Shown in pieces: positions 28,403 through 37,354 of a stretch of 52,238 nt of DNA. The stretch lies in assembly GCF_001578775.1 (NCBI RefSeq), contig NZ_KQ969062.1, positions 268,653 to 320,890 of the forward strand. The letters are read 5' to 3'. Position numbers and translations under genes: made by a program. This DNA comes from Streptococcus cristatus. Lineage in GTDB: Bacteria > Bacillota > Bacilli > Lactobacillales > Streptococcaceae. A model generated the notes under the pieces. The model was not told the origin of the DNA and searched no databases. It was given only the letters and a program-made list of their open reading frames with translations. The first letter of the stretch is position 1. Every line of letters starts with the position of its first letter.

Positions 28403-29671
28403 TCATTTTTTTAAGTCATCAATCTTATTCTTGGTCATCCCAAGAGCTCGTTCGTATTTACCATTGTCATTGGGAGTGAAATAATTAGCATCCCTTATCT
28501 TGTCGGGCAGATAGTCTTGTTTGACCCAATTGCCAGGATAGGAGTGAGGGTAGAGATAGTCCTGCGCATTGCCCAATTCCTTGCTGCCGGCATAGTGGCC
28601 GTCGCGTAAGTGGCGGGGAATGGGAAGAGTTCCATTCTTTTTTAGGTCAGCCAAGGCCTTGTCCATGGCCACATAGGCTGAGTTGGACTTGGGAGATAGA
28701 GCCAGATCAATAACAATATTGGCAATAAGGATACGAGCTTCAGGAAAACCGATCCGCTGAGCTGCTTCCAGAGCTGTAACTGTATGGACTTGAGCGTCTG
28801 GATTTGCCAAGCCAATGTCCTCGTAAGCGATAACGGTCAAGCGTCGAGCTAGGCTAGGGAGGTCTCCTGCCTCAATGAGGCGAGCTGCGTAGTGGAGACT
28901 GGCATTGACATCGGAGCCACGGATGGACTTCTGCAGGGCAGAGAGGACATCGTAATGGCCGTCCCCGTCCTTATCCATGGTGATATAGCTCTTTTGCAGG
29001 CTGTTTTCCATGACATCGAGCGTAATGTGACGGATGCCCTTGCTATCTTCTGGTGTAGAAAGCACGGCTAGATCCAGCGAATTATAGGCGGAGCGTAGGT
29101 CTCCGTTGGTAGAGATGGCAATGAAATCCAGAGCCTCATCGTCTAGCTCCACTGGAAAATCAAATCCTCGTTCCTTATCCGTCAAGGCTAACTGAATGGC
29201 TTTCCGAATGTCGTCGTTGCTGAGGGGCTCAAGCTCAAATATCTGAACTCGGCTTCGAATAGCAGGGGTGACAGAAAAGAAAGGATTTTCTGTCGTCGCC
29301 CCAATCATGATGACTAGTTCGCTTTCTAATAGCGGCAGTAGGAAGTCTTGCTTGGTCTTGTCCAGACGGTGAATCTCGTCTAGCAGGAGCACCAGTCCGC
29401 CAGAAAATTTAGCTTCCTCAGCAATCTCCTGCAGGCGCTTCTTGCTATCTACGGTGGCGTTAAAGGTCCGAAAGGCGAACTTAGTTGTGCCGGCAATAGC
29501 TGAGGCGATAGAGGTTTTTCCGATGCCGGGTGGCCCGTAGAGAATCATCGAGGACAGGCGGTTGGCTTCAACCATACGGCGGATGATTTTTCCAGATCCG
29601 ACCAGATGCTGCTGGCCGATGATCTGATCAATGCTGGTCGGTCGCATGCGTAGGGCGAGGTTTTCTGGCAT
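28403..29671 (-). CDS. rarA: Replication-associated recombination protein A (RarA/MgsA)
   Basis: 422 residues from ATG 29671 (AAGGAAA upstream). An AAA+ ATPase acting at stalled replication forks. Walker A is YGPPGIGKTSIA (about 45-56), Walker B LLLDEIHR, sensor I GATTENPFF; the C-terminal tetramerisation domain follows (YDVLSALQKSIRGSDVNAS). An upstream in-frame extension lacks a ribosome-binding site. It is divergent from the DUF3013 gene and upstream of 6S RNA. Confidence 0.94.
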   Translation of the reverse strand: MPENLALRMRPTSIDQIIGQQHLVGSGKIIRRMVEANRLSSMILYGPPGIGKTSIASAIAGTTKFAFRTFNATVDSKKRLQEIAEEAKFSGGLVLLLDEIHRLDKTKQDFLLPLLESELVIMIGATTENPFFSVTPAIRSRVQIFELEPLSNDDIRKAIQLALTDKERGFDFPVELDDEALDFIAISTNGDLRSAYNSLDLAVLSTPEDSKGIRHITLDVMENSLQKSYITMDKDGDGHYDVLSALQKSIRGSDVNASLHYAARLIEAGDLPSLARRLTVIAYEDIGLANPDAQVHTVTALEAAQRIGFPEARILIANIVIDLALSPKSNSAYVAMDKALADLKKNGTLPIPRHLRDGHYAGSKELGNAQDYLYPHSYPGNWVKQDYLPDKIRDANYFTPNDNGKYERALGMTKNKIDDLKK

Positions 29672-29758
29672 AAGATTTCCTTTCTGCAAGTGTTTTTCTT
29701 AGCGTTTTGTGTTACTATTATAGATAGTAATATTTTATCACAATGAAAAGAGGAAATC

Positions 29759-30229
29759 ATGGCTAAGTACGGTTTTTTGGAGATATTGGACGAGGAAATG
29801 GGGAAGAGCTTTCCTTTTGACTATGAGATAAACTGGGACAAGAAGAATCACGCAGTGGAAGTGGCCTTTCTCCTTGAGGTGCAAAATCCCGGCGCGATTG
29901 AGACTGTTGATGCTGAGGGCAATGCCTCGGCAGAGGATATTTACTTTGAGGAAGCCGTGCTTTTCTATAATCCGGTTAAGTCTCGTTTTGAGGCAGAGGA
30001 CTATCTGGCGGTTCTTCCCTATGAGCCGAAGAAGGGGCTGTCGCGGGAGTTTCTGGCTTATTTCGTGGATTTCCTAAGCCAAACAGCTGAGTCTGGTCTT
30101 GATGCGCTCATGGACTTCTTAGCAGATTCAGAGGCGGCAGAGTTTGAGATGGCTTGGAATGCTGAGGCCTTTGAAAATGGCAGAGCTGAGTTGACTGAGA
30201 CAGACTTTTATCCTTATCCGAGATATTAG
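29759..30229 (+). CDS. DUF3013 family protein
   Basis: 156 residues, acidic, cytoplasmic, no membrane segment. It starts MAKYGFLEILDEEMGKSFPF after AGAGGAAA. The family is conserved in streptococci next to a Nudix hydrolase and prmA, but has no assigned function. No catalytic motif is seen. It probably forms one operon with the following genes (9-bp gap). Confidence 0.8.
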   Translation: MAKYGFLEILDEEMGKSFPFDYEINWDKKNHAVEVAFLLEVQNPGAIETVDAEGNASAEDIYFEEAVLFYNPVKSRFEAEDYLAVLPYEPKKGLSREFLAYFVDFLSQTAESGLDALMDFLADSEAAEFEMAWNAEAFENGRAELTETDFYPYPRY

Positions 30230-30238
30230 GAGGCGCTT

Positions 30239-30691
30239 ATGGCGGATGCAGAAGGACTAGATTTGCTGCACAAACAGATGGAGTTTTCTGGTTGCAAGAT
30301 TGCCTTGCTCTGTGATGATAAGCTACTGACTATCTTGCGAGACGATATTTCAACTATTCCTTGGCCCAATATGTGGGAGCTGCCGGGCGGTGGCCGCGAG
30401 GGAGAGGAGACCCCTTTTGAATGCGTCCAACGAGAGGTTTTTGAAGAGCTAGGAATTCATTTAACTAAAGATTGTCTGCTTTGGGATAAGATTTATCCAA
30501 GTATGCTTTTTGAGGGGAAGGAGTCGGTCTTTCTAGTTGGCAAGTTGGCTCAGGAACAGTTTGACCAGATTATCTTTGGTGACGAAGGGCAGGGCTACAA
30601 ACTGATGAGTATTGACGAATTTCTTGGCTCAGATAAGGTTGTACCTCAGTTGCAGGATAGAGTGAGAGATTATATGGAGGAAGTAAGATAG
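30239..30691 (+). CDS. Nudix hydrolase
   Basis: 150 residues. The Nudix box GGGREGEETPFECVQREVFEELGI (about 50-73, fits GX5EX7REUXEEXGU) binds metal and cleaves a diphosphate linkage in a nucleotide-like substrate. WPNMWELPGGG precedes it. Start ATG 30239 follows AGGAGG. The stop TAG is directly followed by the ATG of the GIY-YIG gene. The substrate is not predictable. Confidence 0.87.
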   Translation: MADAEGLDLLHKQMEFSGCKIALLCDDKLLTILRDDISTIPWPNMWELPGGGREGEETPFECVQREVFEELGIHLTKDCLLWDKIYPSMLFEGKESVFLVGKLAQEQFDQIIFGDEGQGYKLMSIDEFLGSDKVVPQLQDRVRDYMEEVR

Positions 30692-31591
30692 ATGTCAAAT
30701 CGTAGTAAAAATATCAACATGTTTCTTATGGATGGTGAAGTAACTGGAAAAATCAAGTGTACCTTATCAAATTGGACAGGGGTAATTTATAAAATTCCTC
30801 GTATTCAATTGGCGGATTTAAAACTCCGAGATGAAATGAAGCAAAGTGGTATCTATTTCTTGTTTGGACGTGATGAGGAAAAGCAAAAAGATATTACTTA
30901 TATTGGACAAGCAACTACTCGAAAAAATGGAGAAGGGGTGCTTTTGCGCGTTCAAGAGCATACTCGTGATAGTCATGCAGATTACTTTAACGATGTCATT
31001 ATTTTGACGACGCAGAATAATTCATTTGGTCCCACAGAAATTAGCTATTTGGAAAATAAATTTACTCAGTTAGCTAAAGAATCTGGTCGATTTATTGTGA
31101 AAAATAGCAATGACCCTAACCCTGGGAATGTAACTGAGGAAAAAGAGTCAGAATTAGATGAAATAGTTGAAAATACTTTAATGATTGTTGGTACCTTGGG
31201 TTATCGTGTTTTTGTTCCTATGACAAAGACATCGGAGAAAGACTTACCTGATGATCAATCAACTTATTTATATTTAAAACGAAAAACTAAGAAGTCCAAT
31301 AAAGTAATAGAAGCTCGTTGTGAACGTACTTCGGAAGGGTTTGTAGTTTTGGAGGGCAGTCAAATAGAGGTGATAGATTCCAACGTAATCCCAGCTAGTC
31401 TACAAAAACTTCGTAAAGAACTAATTGATACAAATGTAATCAAAGATGGTATTTTACAGGAGAAACAACTTTTTTCTAGCCCTTCTTATGCAGCAGCTTT
31501 TGTTATAGGAATGAATACCAACGGACGAATAGACTGGAAAGATAAAAACGGTAAGACCTTAAAAGAATTGGAAGAAACGATAGATTGTTAA
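30692..31591 (+). CDS. GIY-YIG nuclease-domain protein with C-terminal DUF4357-like domain
   Basis: 299 residues. The N-terminal half contains a GIY-YIG nuclease pattern: SGIYFLFG (about 51-58) and ITYIGQA (67-73), then an Arg and a Glu in VQEHTRD and [15 protein letters not shown]. The C-terminal 60 residues ([22 protein letters not shown] without interruption) resemble the DUF4357 domain often fused to such nucleases. The gene is clearly richer in A and T than its neighbours and interrupts the Nudix-prmA order, so it is probably an acquired insertion. Target and role (DNA defence, repair or selfish) are unknown. Its ribosome-binding site GGAGGAAG lies in the Nudix gene. Confidence 0.75.
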   Translation: MSNRSKNINMFLMDGEVTGKIKCTLSNWTGVIYKIPRIQLADLKLRDEMKQSGIYFLFGRDEEKQKDITYIGQATTRKNGEGVLLRVQEHTRDSHADYFNDVIILTTQNNSFGPTEISYLENKFTQLAKESGRFIVKNSNDPNPGNVTEEKESELDEIVENTLMIVGTLGYRVFVPMTKTSEKDLPDDQSTYLYLKRKTKKSNKVIEARCERTSEGFVVLEGSQIEVIDSNVIPASLQKLRKELIDTNVIKDGILQEKQLFSSPSYAAAFVIGMNTNGRIDWKDKNGKTLKELEETIDC

Positions 31592-31601
31592 GGAGAAACA
31601 A

Positions 31602-32552
31602 ATGGAAACATGGCAAGAGTTAAAAGTTACGGTTAAGCGTGAGGGGGAGGAATTGGTTTCCAATCTCTTGATTGAGCTGGGTGCCCAGGGTGTTGCGATC
31701 GAAGATAGCATGGACTATGTGGGGAATGTGGATCGTTTTGGTGAAATTTTCCCAGAGGTTGAGCAACAGGAAGAAATCGTGGTCACAGCCTACTACCCTG
31801 AAACGGTTGATGTGGCAGGGGTTGAGGCAGACTTGCAGGATCGTCTGGCAGAATTGACCGATTTTATTGATTTGGGAGAGGTCAAGATTGGTACGACTGC
31901 CCTGGCTGAGGAAGACTGGGCGGATAACTGGAAGAAATACTTTGAGCCGGCTCGGATCACCCATGACTTGACTATTGTCCCGTCCTGGACGGACTATGAG
32001 GGAACAGCTGGTGAGAAGATTATCAAGCTGGACCCCGGTATGGCCTTTGGTACAGGCACTCATCCGACGACCAAGATGAGCCTCTTTGCGCTGGAGCAGG
32101 TCTTGCGAGGCGGAGAAACGGTGCTGGATGTGGGTACAGGTAGCGGTGTCCTCTCCATTGCCAGCTCTCTATTAGGCGCTAAGGACATCTACGCCTATGA
32201 TTTAGATGAGGTAGCGGTGCGCGTTGCTCAGGAAAATATTGAGCTCAATCCAGATATGGAGAACATCCATGTAGCGCCGGGGGATCTTCTCCGAGGCGTA
32301 GAAATCGAGGCGGATGTCATTGTTGCCAATATTTTGGCCGATATTCTTATCCATCTGACAGAGGATGCCTACCGTCTGGTCAAGGATGAGGGCTATCTGA
32401 TTATGAGTGGGATTATTTCTGAGAAGTGGGAAATGGTGCGCGAGTCAGCGGAAGCGGCAGGATTTTTCCTAGAAACGCATATGATTCAGGGCGAATGGAA
32501 TGCCTGTGTCTTTAAGAAAACACAGGACATTTCAGGCGTGATAGGTGGATAG
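31602..32552 (+). CDS. prmA: Ribosomal protein L11 methyltransferase
   Basis: 316 residues. It trimethylates ribosomal protein L11 using S-adenosylmethionine. The N-terminal substrate-recognition domain is followed by the characteristic [15 protein letters not shown] (about 146-160) and the SAM-binding [14 protein letters not shown], then [17 protein letters not shown] precedes ATG. It directly precedes rsmE (the next start follows its stop codon), a widely conserved pair. Confidence 0.95.
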   Translation: METWQELKVTVKREGEELVSNLLIELGAQGVAIEDSMDYVGNVDRFGEIFPEVEQQEEIVVTAYYPETVDVAGVEADLQDRLAELTDFIDLGEVKIGTTALAEEDWADNWKKYFEPARITHDLTIVPSWTDYEGTAGEKIIKLDPGMAFGTGTHPTTKMSLFALEQVLRGGETVLDVGTGSGVLSIASSLLGAKDIYAYDLDEVAVRVAQENIELNPDMENIHVAPGDLLRGVEIEADVIVANILADILIHLTEDAYRLVKDEGYLIMSGIISEKWEMVRESAEAAGFFLETHMIQGEWNACVFKKTQDISGVIGG

Positions 32553-33296
32553 ATGCAGCAGTATTTTATAAAAGGAAATCCTCAGTCCCCTCTGGTGGTT
32601 ACGGATAAGGACACGGCCAAACATATGTTTTCAGTCATGCGGCTCAAAGAGGGCGACCAAGTCACACTGGTTTTTGATGATGGCGTGAAACGACTGGCTC
32701 GGGTATTGGATCCTATCCAGCAGAGTTTGGAAATCTTGGAAGAGCTAGCAGACAATACCGAGTTGCCGATTCAAGTGACCATTGCTTCAGGCTTTCCCAA
32801 GGGTGATAAGTTAGAGCTTATCACCCAGAAGGTAACGGAGCTGGGGGCCAGTGCTATCTGGGGCTTTCCAGCGGACTGGTCGGTGGCCAAGTGGGATGGC
32901 AAAAAGCTGGCTAAAAAGAGTGAAAAGCTAGAGAAAATTGCTCAGGGAGCAGCTGAGCAGAGCAAGCGCAATCTGATTCCTGAGGTTCGGCTCTTTGATA
33001 CAAAGGCAGACTTTCTGGCGGTCTTGGCAGACTTTGACCGCATCATCGTGGCCTATGAGGAATCGGCCAAAGAAGGAGAATCTGCAGCTCTAGTAGAGGC
33101 GGTGAGAGGTTTGGGCAAGGGAGATAAACTACTCTTCATCTTCGGACCGGAGGGCGGTCTATCGCCAGATGAAATAGCAGCCTTTGGCCAAGCAGGGGCT
33201 GTATCGGCTGGCCTAGGTCCACGTATCCTGCGAGCTGAAACCGCTCCGCTTTATGCCTTGACCGCAGTCAGCGTTATGCTTGAATTAGAAAAATGA
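32553..33296 (+). CDS. rsmE: 16S rRNA (uracil1498-N3)-methyltransferase
   Basis: 247 residues, a SPOUT-fold methyltransferase with the trefoil-knot motifs FGPEGGLSPDE and LGPRILRAETAPLYAL near the C-terminus; the N-terminal PUA-like domain has HMFSVMRLKEGD. It methylates U1498 of 16S rRNA. The start ATG touches the prmA stop codon. A terminator follows immediately. Confidence 0.95.
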   Translation: MQQYFIKGNPQSPLVVTDKDTAKHMFSVMRLKEGDQVTLVFDDGVKRLARVLDPIQQSLEILEELADNTELPIQVTIASGFPKGDKLELITQKVTELGASAIWGFPADWSVAKWDGKKLAKKSEKLEKIAQGAAEQSKRNLIPEVRLFDTKADFLAVLADFDRIIVAYEESAKEGESAALVEAVRGLGKGDKLLFIFGPEGGLSPDEIAAFGQAGAVSAGLGPRILRAETAPLYALTAVSVMLELEK

Positions 33297-33322
33297 AATC
33301 AGCGGACTTCTGCTGATTTTTT
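33296..33322 (+). terminator. rsmE terminator
   Basis: AAATCAGC (33296-33303) and GCTGATTT (33312-33319) followed by T-run; it overlaps the rsmE stop codon end. Confidence 0.8.
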
Positions 33323-33465
33323 CTTGTCTGTCGCTACTAGATTCCTTTTTGTGGAAAGCTGTTCTTGACATAAAAAATTTTTATGGCCAGCTTTAAAAAA
33401 TACTATTGGACGACTGAGAGGTGGAATGGTAAGATATTCTATATCAAGTTAAGGAGGGATCATCT

Positions 33466-34155
33466 ATGTGCAGAACAATTGTTGGAGTGTCGGCTAATCT
33501 TTGTCCAGTGGATCAGGCGGGCAAAAACATTCATTCATCTGTATCTTGCAAATTTGCCGAAAGCATCAAGCTAGTCGGTGGTCTGCCTATGGTGATTCCT
33601 GTTGGGGATAAAAGTCTGGTCAAGGACTATATAGAAACCATTGATAAGCTGATCCTATCAGGCGGTCAAAATGTTCATCCGCAGTTTTATGGAGAGGAAA
33701 AGGCCATCGATAGCGATGATTACAATCTGGCTCGCGATGAGTTTGAGCTAGCACTCTTAAAGGAGGCTATTCGTCAGGGTAAGCCAGTCTTGGCTATCTG
33801 CCGCGGTCTGCAGTTGGTCAATGTTGCTTTTGGTGGCACGCTTAATCAGCAAATTGACAATCATTGGCAGGGGCAACCGTTTGGGACTTCGCACTCCATT
33901 CGTACAGAGAAAGGCAGTGTTGTGGAGCGGTTATTTGGTCAAGCCAGCCAGATCAATTCTGTCCATCGCCAAAGCATCAAGGACTTAGCGCCTAATTTCC
34001 GAGCAACTGCCTTTGACCCAAGGGACAATACCATCGAAGCAATTGAGGCTGTGGACGGCAGTCGTATCATCGGCCTTCAGTGGCATCCAGAGTTTTTGAT
34101 CAACGAAGAAAAGGGCAATTTGGAGCTCTTCCAATATCTTTTGCAAGAATTATAA
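33466..34155 (+). CDS. Class I glutamine amidotransferase-like hydrolase (peptidase C26)
   Basis: 229 residues, resembling gamma-glutamyl-GABA hydrolases of the PuuD type, which free an amine from a gamma-glutamyl bond. Nucleophile Cys is in AICRGLQLVN (about 106) and the His/Glu pair in LQWHPEF (about 206). LSGGQNVHPQFYGEE matches the family oxyanion region. AAGGAGG precedes ATG. It stands alone between a terminator and a csRNA; the true substrate is unknown. Confidence 0.87.
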   Translation: MCRTIVGVSANLCPVDQAGKNIHSSVSCKFAESIKLVGGLPMVIPVGDKSLVKDYIETIDKLILSGGQNVHPQFYGEEKAIDSDDYNLARDEFELALLKEAIRQGKPVLAICRGLQLVNVAFGGTLNQQIDNHWQGQPFGTSHSIRTEKGSVVERLFGQASQINSVHRQSIKDLAPNFRATAFDPRDNTIEAIEAVDGSRIIGLQWHPEFLINEEKGNLELFQYLLQEL

Positions 34156-34168
34156 ATTCTTAAATTAT

Positions 34169-34201
34169 TTTTAGCTAATTTTAAGATAAGCTTTATATAA
34201 T
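34169..34201 (+). promoter_or_regulatory. CiaR-type promoter of the second csRNA
   Basis: TTTTAG (34169-34174), five bases, TTTAAG (34180-34185), ten bases, then TATAAT (34196-34201): the same layout as at 7765-7797. Confidence 0.75.
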
Positions 34202-34207
34202 ATAACC

Positions 34208-34303
34208 ATCAAATGAAGACCTCCTAACTTTATTTGATGAAATCCTAAAACTTTTCTTTTTCATAATAATCTCCCTATAAGAACCGCCAATCGGCGGTTT
34301 TTT
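34208..34303 (+). ncRNA. CiaR-dependent small RNA (csRNA), second copy
   Basis: About 96 nt, with GAAGACCTCCTAACTTTA, TTTTTCATAATAATCTCCC and the terminator AACCGCC-AATC-GGCGGTT plus T-run. The unpaired CCTCCT and CAT-containing segments are shared with the copy at 7803. It differs in the region between them, as expected for paralogous csRNAs that share targets. Confidence 0.82.
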
Positions 34304-34408
34304 GCTGGAAGGGCTGAGAAATCTGGATTTTCATCAAATTCAGGTCTTTTATGTTATAATGAGTCACAAGTAGGCCGAGCGAATCGGTCGGTAGATGGAG
34401 GACCAGAG

Positions 34409-34858
34409 ATGTCACGAGCGGAGCGAGTTATTTTAACAAATATGTGTATGGTTTACGATGGGGACCGCATTTTAGTGCAAAATAAAGTAAATGACGATTG
34501 GACGGGACTATGCTTTCCAGGCGGTCATGTTGAACATCGTGAGTCCTTTGTCAAATCAGTGATACGGGAAATCAAGGAAGAAACAGGCCTAACCATCTAT
34601 GAGCCTCGCTTGTGTGGTGTCAAGCAGTTTTATACTGAAAAAGATGAGCGCTACATCGTTTTTCTTTACAAGACCAATCGTTTTGAGGGAGAACTGGTCT
34701 CATCTGAAGAAGGCGAGGTATTCTGGATTGACCGCAAAGACCTTGACCGCTACTCGCTGGCTGTGAGCTTTCAGGAAATGTATCAGGTTTTCACATCAGA
34801 TTTGACGGAACAGTTTACCTATCTAGAGGATGGAGAGGTCATCAAAGATTTATACTAA
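34409..34858 (+). CDS. Nudix hydrolase (8-oxo-dGTP diphosphatase-like)
   Basis: 149 residues. Nudix box GGHVEHRESFVKSVIREIKEETGL (about 38-61) with the full REIKEETG core. The N-terminal LTNMCMVYDGDRILVQNK and CFPGGHVE are typical of the MutT-like group that is often annotated as 8-oxo-dGTP diphosphatase, but substrate is not certain. Start ATG 34409 follows GGAGGACC. A csRNA-like terminator follows at 34863. Confidence 0.83.
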   Translation: MSRAERVILTNMCMVYDGDRILVQNKVNDDWTGLCFPGGHVEHRESFVKSVIREIKEETGLTIYEPRLCGVKQFYTEKDERYIVFLYKTNRFEGELVSSEEGEVFWIDRKDLDRYSLAVSFQEMYQVFTSDLTEQFTYLEDGEVIKDLY

Positions 34859-34862
34859 GGAG

Positions 34863-34887
34863 AACCGCCCAATCGGCGGTTTTTTTG
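34863..34887 (+). terminator. Terminator resembling the csRNA terminators
   Basis: AACCGCC (34863-34869), loop CAATC, GGCGGTT (34875-34881) and T-run. The stem is the same as the one ending the csRNA at 34303; no csRNA body or CiaR box precedes it, so it is only a terminator. Confidence 0.8.
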
Positions 34888-34943
34888 CTTGTTTTTTGCG
34901 AATTTAGTATAATAGGGACAGCAAAAATAGAAAAGAGAACTGT

Positions 34944-35387
34944 ATGAAAATTCGTGGATTCGAGCTGGTTTCCAGCTTTCCAAATGAAGATTTATTACCC
35001 AAGAGAGAGACGGCTCACGCAGCGGGCTATGACTTGAAAGTGGCAGAGCGCACCATCATTGCGCCGGGGGAGATTAAGCTGGTTCCGACGGGTGTTAAGG
35101 CCTATATGCAGCCAAGCGAGGTGCTTTATCTTTATGACCGCTCGTCCAATCCTCGTAAAAAAGGCCTGGTTTTGATTAACTCCGTTGGGGTCATCGACGG
35201 CGACTACTATGGCAATCCTGGAAATGAAGGTCATATCTTTGCTCAGATGCAGAACATCACGGACCAAGAGGTTGTACTGGAAGTGGGTGACCGCATTGTG
35301 CAGGCAGTTTTTGCACCATTTTTGATGGCGGATGGGGATGAAGCCGACGGTGTGCGGACAGGCGGATTTGGCTCTACTGGGCATTGA
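34944..35387 (+). CDS. dut: dUTP diphosphatase
   Basis: 147 residues. It hydrolyses dUTP to dUMP, keeping uracil out of DNA. Trimeric dUTPase motifs: AAGYDLKV (1), YDRSSNPRKKGL (2), NSVGVIDGDYYGNPGNEG (3), and the C-terminal GGFGSTG glycine-rich arm (5). AGAGAA precedes ATG. It leads the dut-histidine phosphatase-radA operon found in many streptococci. Confidence 0.94.
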   Translation: MKIRGFELVSSFPNEDLLPKRETAHAAGYDLKVAERTIIAPGEIKLVPTGVKAYMQPSEVLYLYDRSSNPRKKGLVLINSVGVIDGDYYGNPGNEGHIFAQMQNITDQEVVLEVGDRIVQAVFAPFLMADGDEADGVRTGGFGSTGH

Positions 35388-35388
35388 G

Positions 35389-35904
35389 ATGAAAGTGATT
35401 TTTGTGCGCTATGGTGAGCCTGATTACCATGAGTTAGAGGAGCGTTCTTATACTGGCTTTGGTCTGGATTTGGCGCCTTTATCTGAGCAGGGAAGACGGC
35501 AGGCTCAGGAACTTTGCCAGCATCCTTTACTGCGTTCAGCTGATTTGCTGGTGTCTTCTGCAATGACGCGGGCTTTAGAGACGGCCTCCTATCTGATTCG
35601 AGACCGCCAACTACCGCTTTTTGTGGAGCCTTTGCTACACGAATGGCAGGTTTATCAAACGGGAAGAGGGAACTTTGAAAAAGCTCGAAGCCTGTTTTTA
35701 GAAAATAATGGTGCCTTGCTCCCCAGTAGTCCTATTCAGTATGAGACGGCTGAGGAGATGAAGGCTCGTTTTGTAGACTGTATGGCAAAGTATCGAGATT
35801 ACCAGACAGTAGTCCTTGTAGCTCATCGCATGCTGATCCGTCAGTTTGTGCCTGATAAGCAGATTGATTTTTGCCAAGTGATTGAATGTGAGATAGAGAT
35901 ATAG
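35389..35904 (+). CDS. Histidine-phosphatase-like protein lacking the catalytic His
   Basis: 171 residues from ATG 35389, one base after dut. Fold features of the phosphoglycerate-mutase superfamily are present: [26 protein letters not shown] (Arg61), LLHEWQ (Glu85) and [10 protein letters not shown] (His146). The N-terminal catalytic motif, normally RHGE, reads RYGE (Arg7-Tyr8), so the phosphate-accepting histidine is replaced by tyrosine through one base (CAT to TAT). Phosphatase activity would be lost unless the chemistry has changed. The rest looks conserved and unbroken. Substrate unknown; it lies between dut and radA. Confidence 0.82.
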   Translation: MKVIFVRYGEPDYHELEERSYTGFGLDLAPLSEQGRRQAQELCQHPLLRSADLLVSSAMTRALETASYLIRDRQLPLFVEPLLHEWQVYQTGRGNFEKARSLFLENNGALLPSSPIQYETAEEMKARFVDCMAKYRDYQTVVLVAHRMLIRQFVPDKQIDFCQVIECEIEI

Positions 35905-35917
35905 AAAGAGGTTTATC

Positions 35918-37282
35918 ATCGCTAAGAAAAAATCAACCTTTGTCTGCCAAAATTGTGAATACCATTCGCCCAAGTATCTGGGCCGCTGCCCTAACTGCGG
36001 CTCATGGTCTTCTTTTGTCGAGGAAGTGGAAGCGCCTGAGGTTAAGCATGCCCGCGTTTCCCTGACAGGTGAAAAGACGCGGCCCATGAAGCTGGCTGAG
36101 GTCACTTCGATTGATGTTCATCGGACCAAGACCGACATGGACGAGTTCAATCGGGTGCTGGGCGGCGGTGTCGTGCCGGGCAGTCTGGTCCTGATCGGCG
36201 GGGATCCCGGGATTGGCAAGTCTACCCTGCTTCTGCAGGTATCGACGCAGCTTTCTCATCAAGGCACGGTCCTTTATGTCAGCGGGGAGGAATCAGCTGA
36301 GCAGATTAAGTTGCGGGCGGAACGCCTCGGTGATATTGACAGTGAATTTTATCTCTACGCCGAGACCAATATGCAAAATATCCGCACGGAAATTGAGAAA
36401 ATCAAGCCAGATTTTCTGATTATCGACTCTATACAGACGGTGATGTCACCAGAAATTTCCAGTGTTCAAGGCTCTGTCTCTCAGGTCCGCGAGGTGACGG
36501 CTGAGCTCATGCAGCTGGCCAAGACCAATAACATCGCGACCTTTATCGTGGGCCACATGACCAAGGAAGGCACTCTGGCTGGTCCCCGAACGCTGGAGCA
36601 TATGGTGGACACGGTGCTTTATTTTGAGGGCGAACGTCAGCACACTTTCCGTATTTTACGGGCAGTTAAAAATCGCTTTGGTTCAACCAATGAAATCGGT
36701 ATTTTTGAGATGCAATCTGGCGGGCTAGTCGAGGTGCTCAATCCAAGCCAAGTATTTCTGGAAGAACGGCTGGATGGTGCGACAGGTTCGTCTATTGTCG
36801 TGACCATGGAAGGAACGCGGCCGATTTTGGCTGAGGTGCAGGCTTTGGTGACACCGACCATGTTCGGCAATGCCAAGCGGACCACGACAGGACTGGACTT
36901 TAACCGAGCCAGCCTCATCATGGCGGTTCTGGAAAAGAGGGCGGGACTCCTCCTGCAAAATCAGGATGCCTACCTCAAGTCAGCTGGTGGTGTCAAGCTA
37001 GATGAGCCAGCCATTGATTTGGCAGTAGCGGTAGCCATTGCTTCCAGTTACAAGGACCTGCCGACCAATCCTCAAGAGTGCTTTATCGGTGAAATTGGCC
37101 TGACTGGCGAAATCCGCCGGGTCAACCGCATTGAGCAGCGCATCAACGAAGCGGCGAAATTGGGTTTCACCAAGATTTATGCTCCCAAAAACTCTCTGAA
37201 CGGCCTCAAAATTCCAGACAATATCCAAGTCATCGGTGTGACAACAATTGGGGAAGTCTTGAAAAAAGTATTTGCTGGATGA
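35918..37282 (+). CDS. radA: DNA repair protein RadA, likely non-ATG start
   Basis: A RecA-like helicase that promotes D-loop branch migration in recombination and transformation. The zinc finger [20 protein letters not shown] begins soon after 35918 and is essential to the family, but no ATG, GTG or TTG precedes it in frame. AAAGAGG ends six bases before ATC at 35918, the normal place for a start, so initiation at AUC (or AUC 35915) is likely, giving about 454 residues. The first ATG (36026) would drop the zinc finger. Later motifs are intact: Walker [18 protein letters not shown] in [10 protein letters not shown], and the Lon-like C-terminal domain. Confidence 0.9.
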   Translation: MAKKKSTFVCQNCEYHSPKYLGRCPNCGSWSSFVEEVEAPEVKHARVSLTGEKTRPMKLAEVTSIDVHRTKTDMDEFNRVLGGGVVPGSLVLIGGDPGIGKSTLLLQVSTQLSHQGTVLYVSGEESAEQIKLRAERLGDIDSEFYLYAETNMQNIRTEIEKIKPDFLIIDSIQTVMSPEISSVQGSVSQVREVTAELMQLAKTNNIATFIVGHMTKEGTLAGPRTLEHMVDTVLYFEGERQHTFRILRAVKNRFGSTNEIGIFEMQSGGLVEVLNPSQVFLEERLDGATGSSIVVTMEGTRPILAEVQALVTPTMFGNAKRTTTGLDFNRASLIMAVLEKRAGLLLQNQDAYLKSAGGVKLDEPAIDLAVAVAIASSYKDLPTNPQECFIGEIGLTGEIRRVNRIEQRINEAAKLGFTKIYAPKNSLNGLKIPDNIQVIGVTTIGEVLKKVFAG

Positions 37283-37354
37283 TTTTCTTTGTTTTAAATT
37301 GCAAAAATATTTTATTATTGCTATAATTTTCTTAAAAACAAGGAGGGAACTCTT

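Noticed and set aside
33360..33470. TTGACA at 33364 as the promoter of the C26 hydrolase gene
   Set aside because: No -10 box at a workable distance could be found, so the promoter was not called.
34863..34887. Third csRNA
   Set aside because: Only the terminator resembles csRNAs; there is no CiaR repeat, -10 or CCTCCT segment in front of it.
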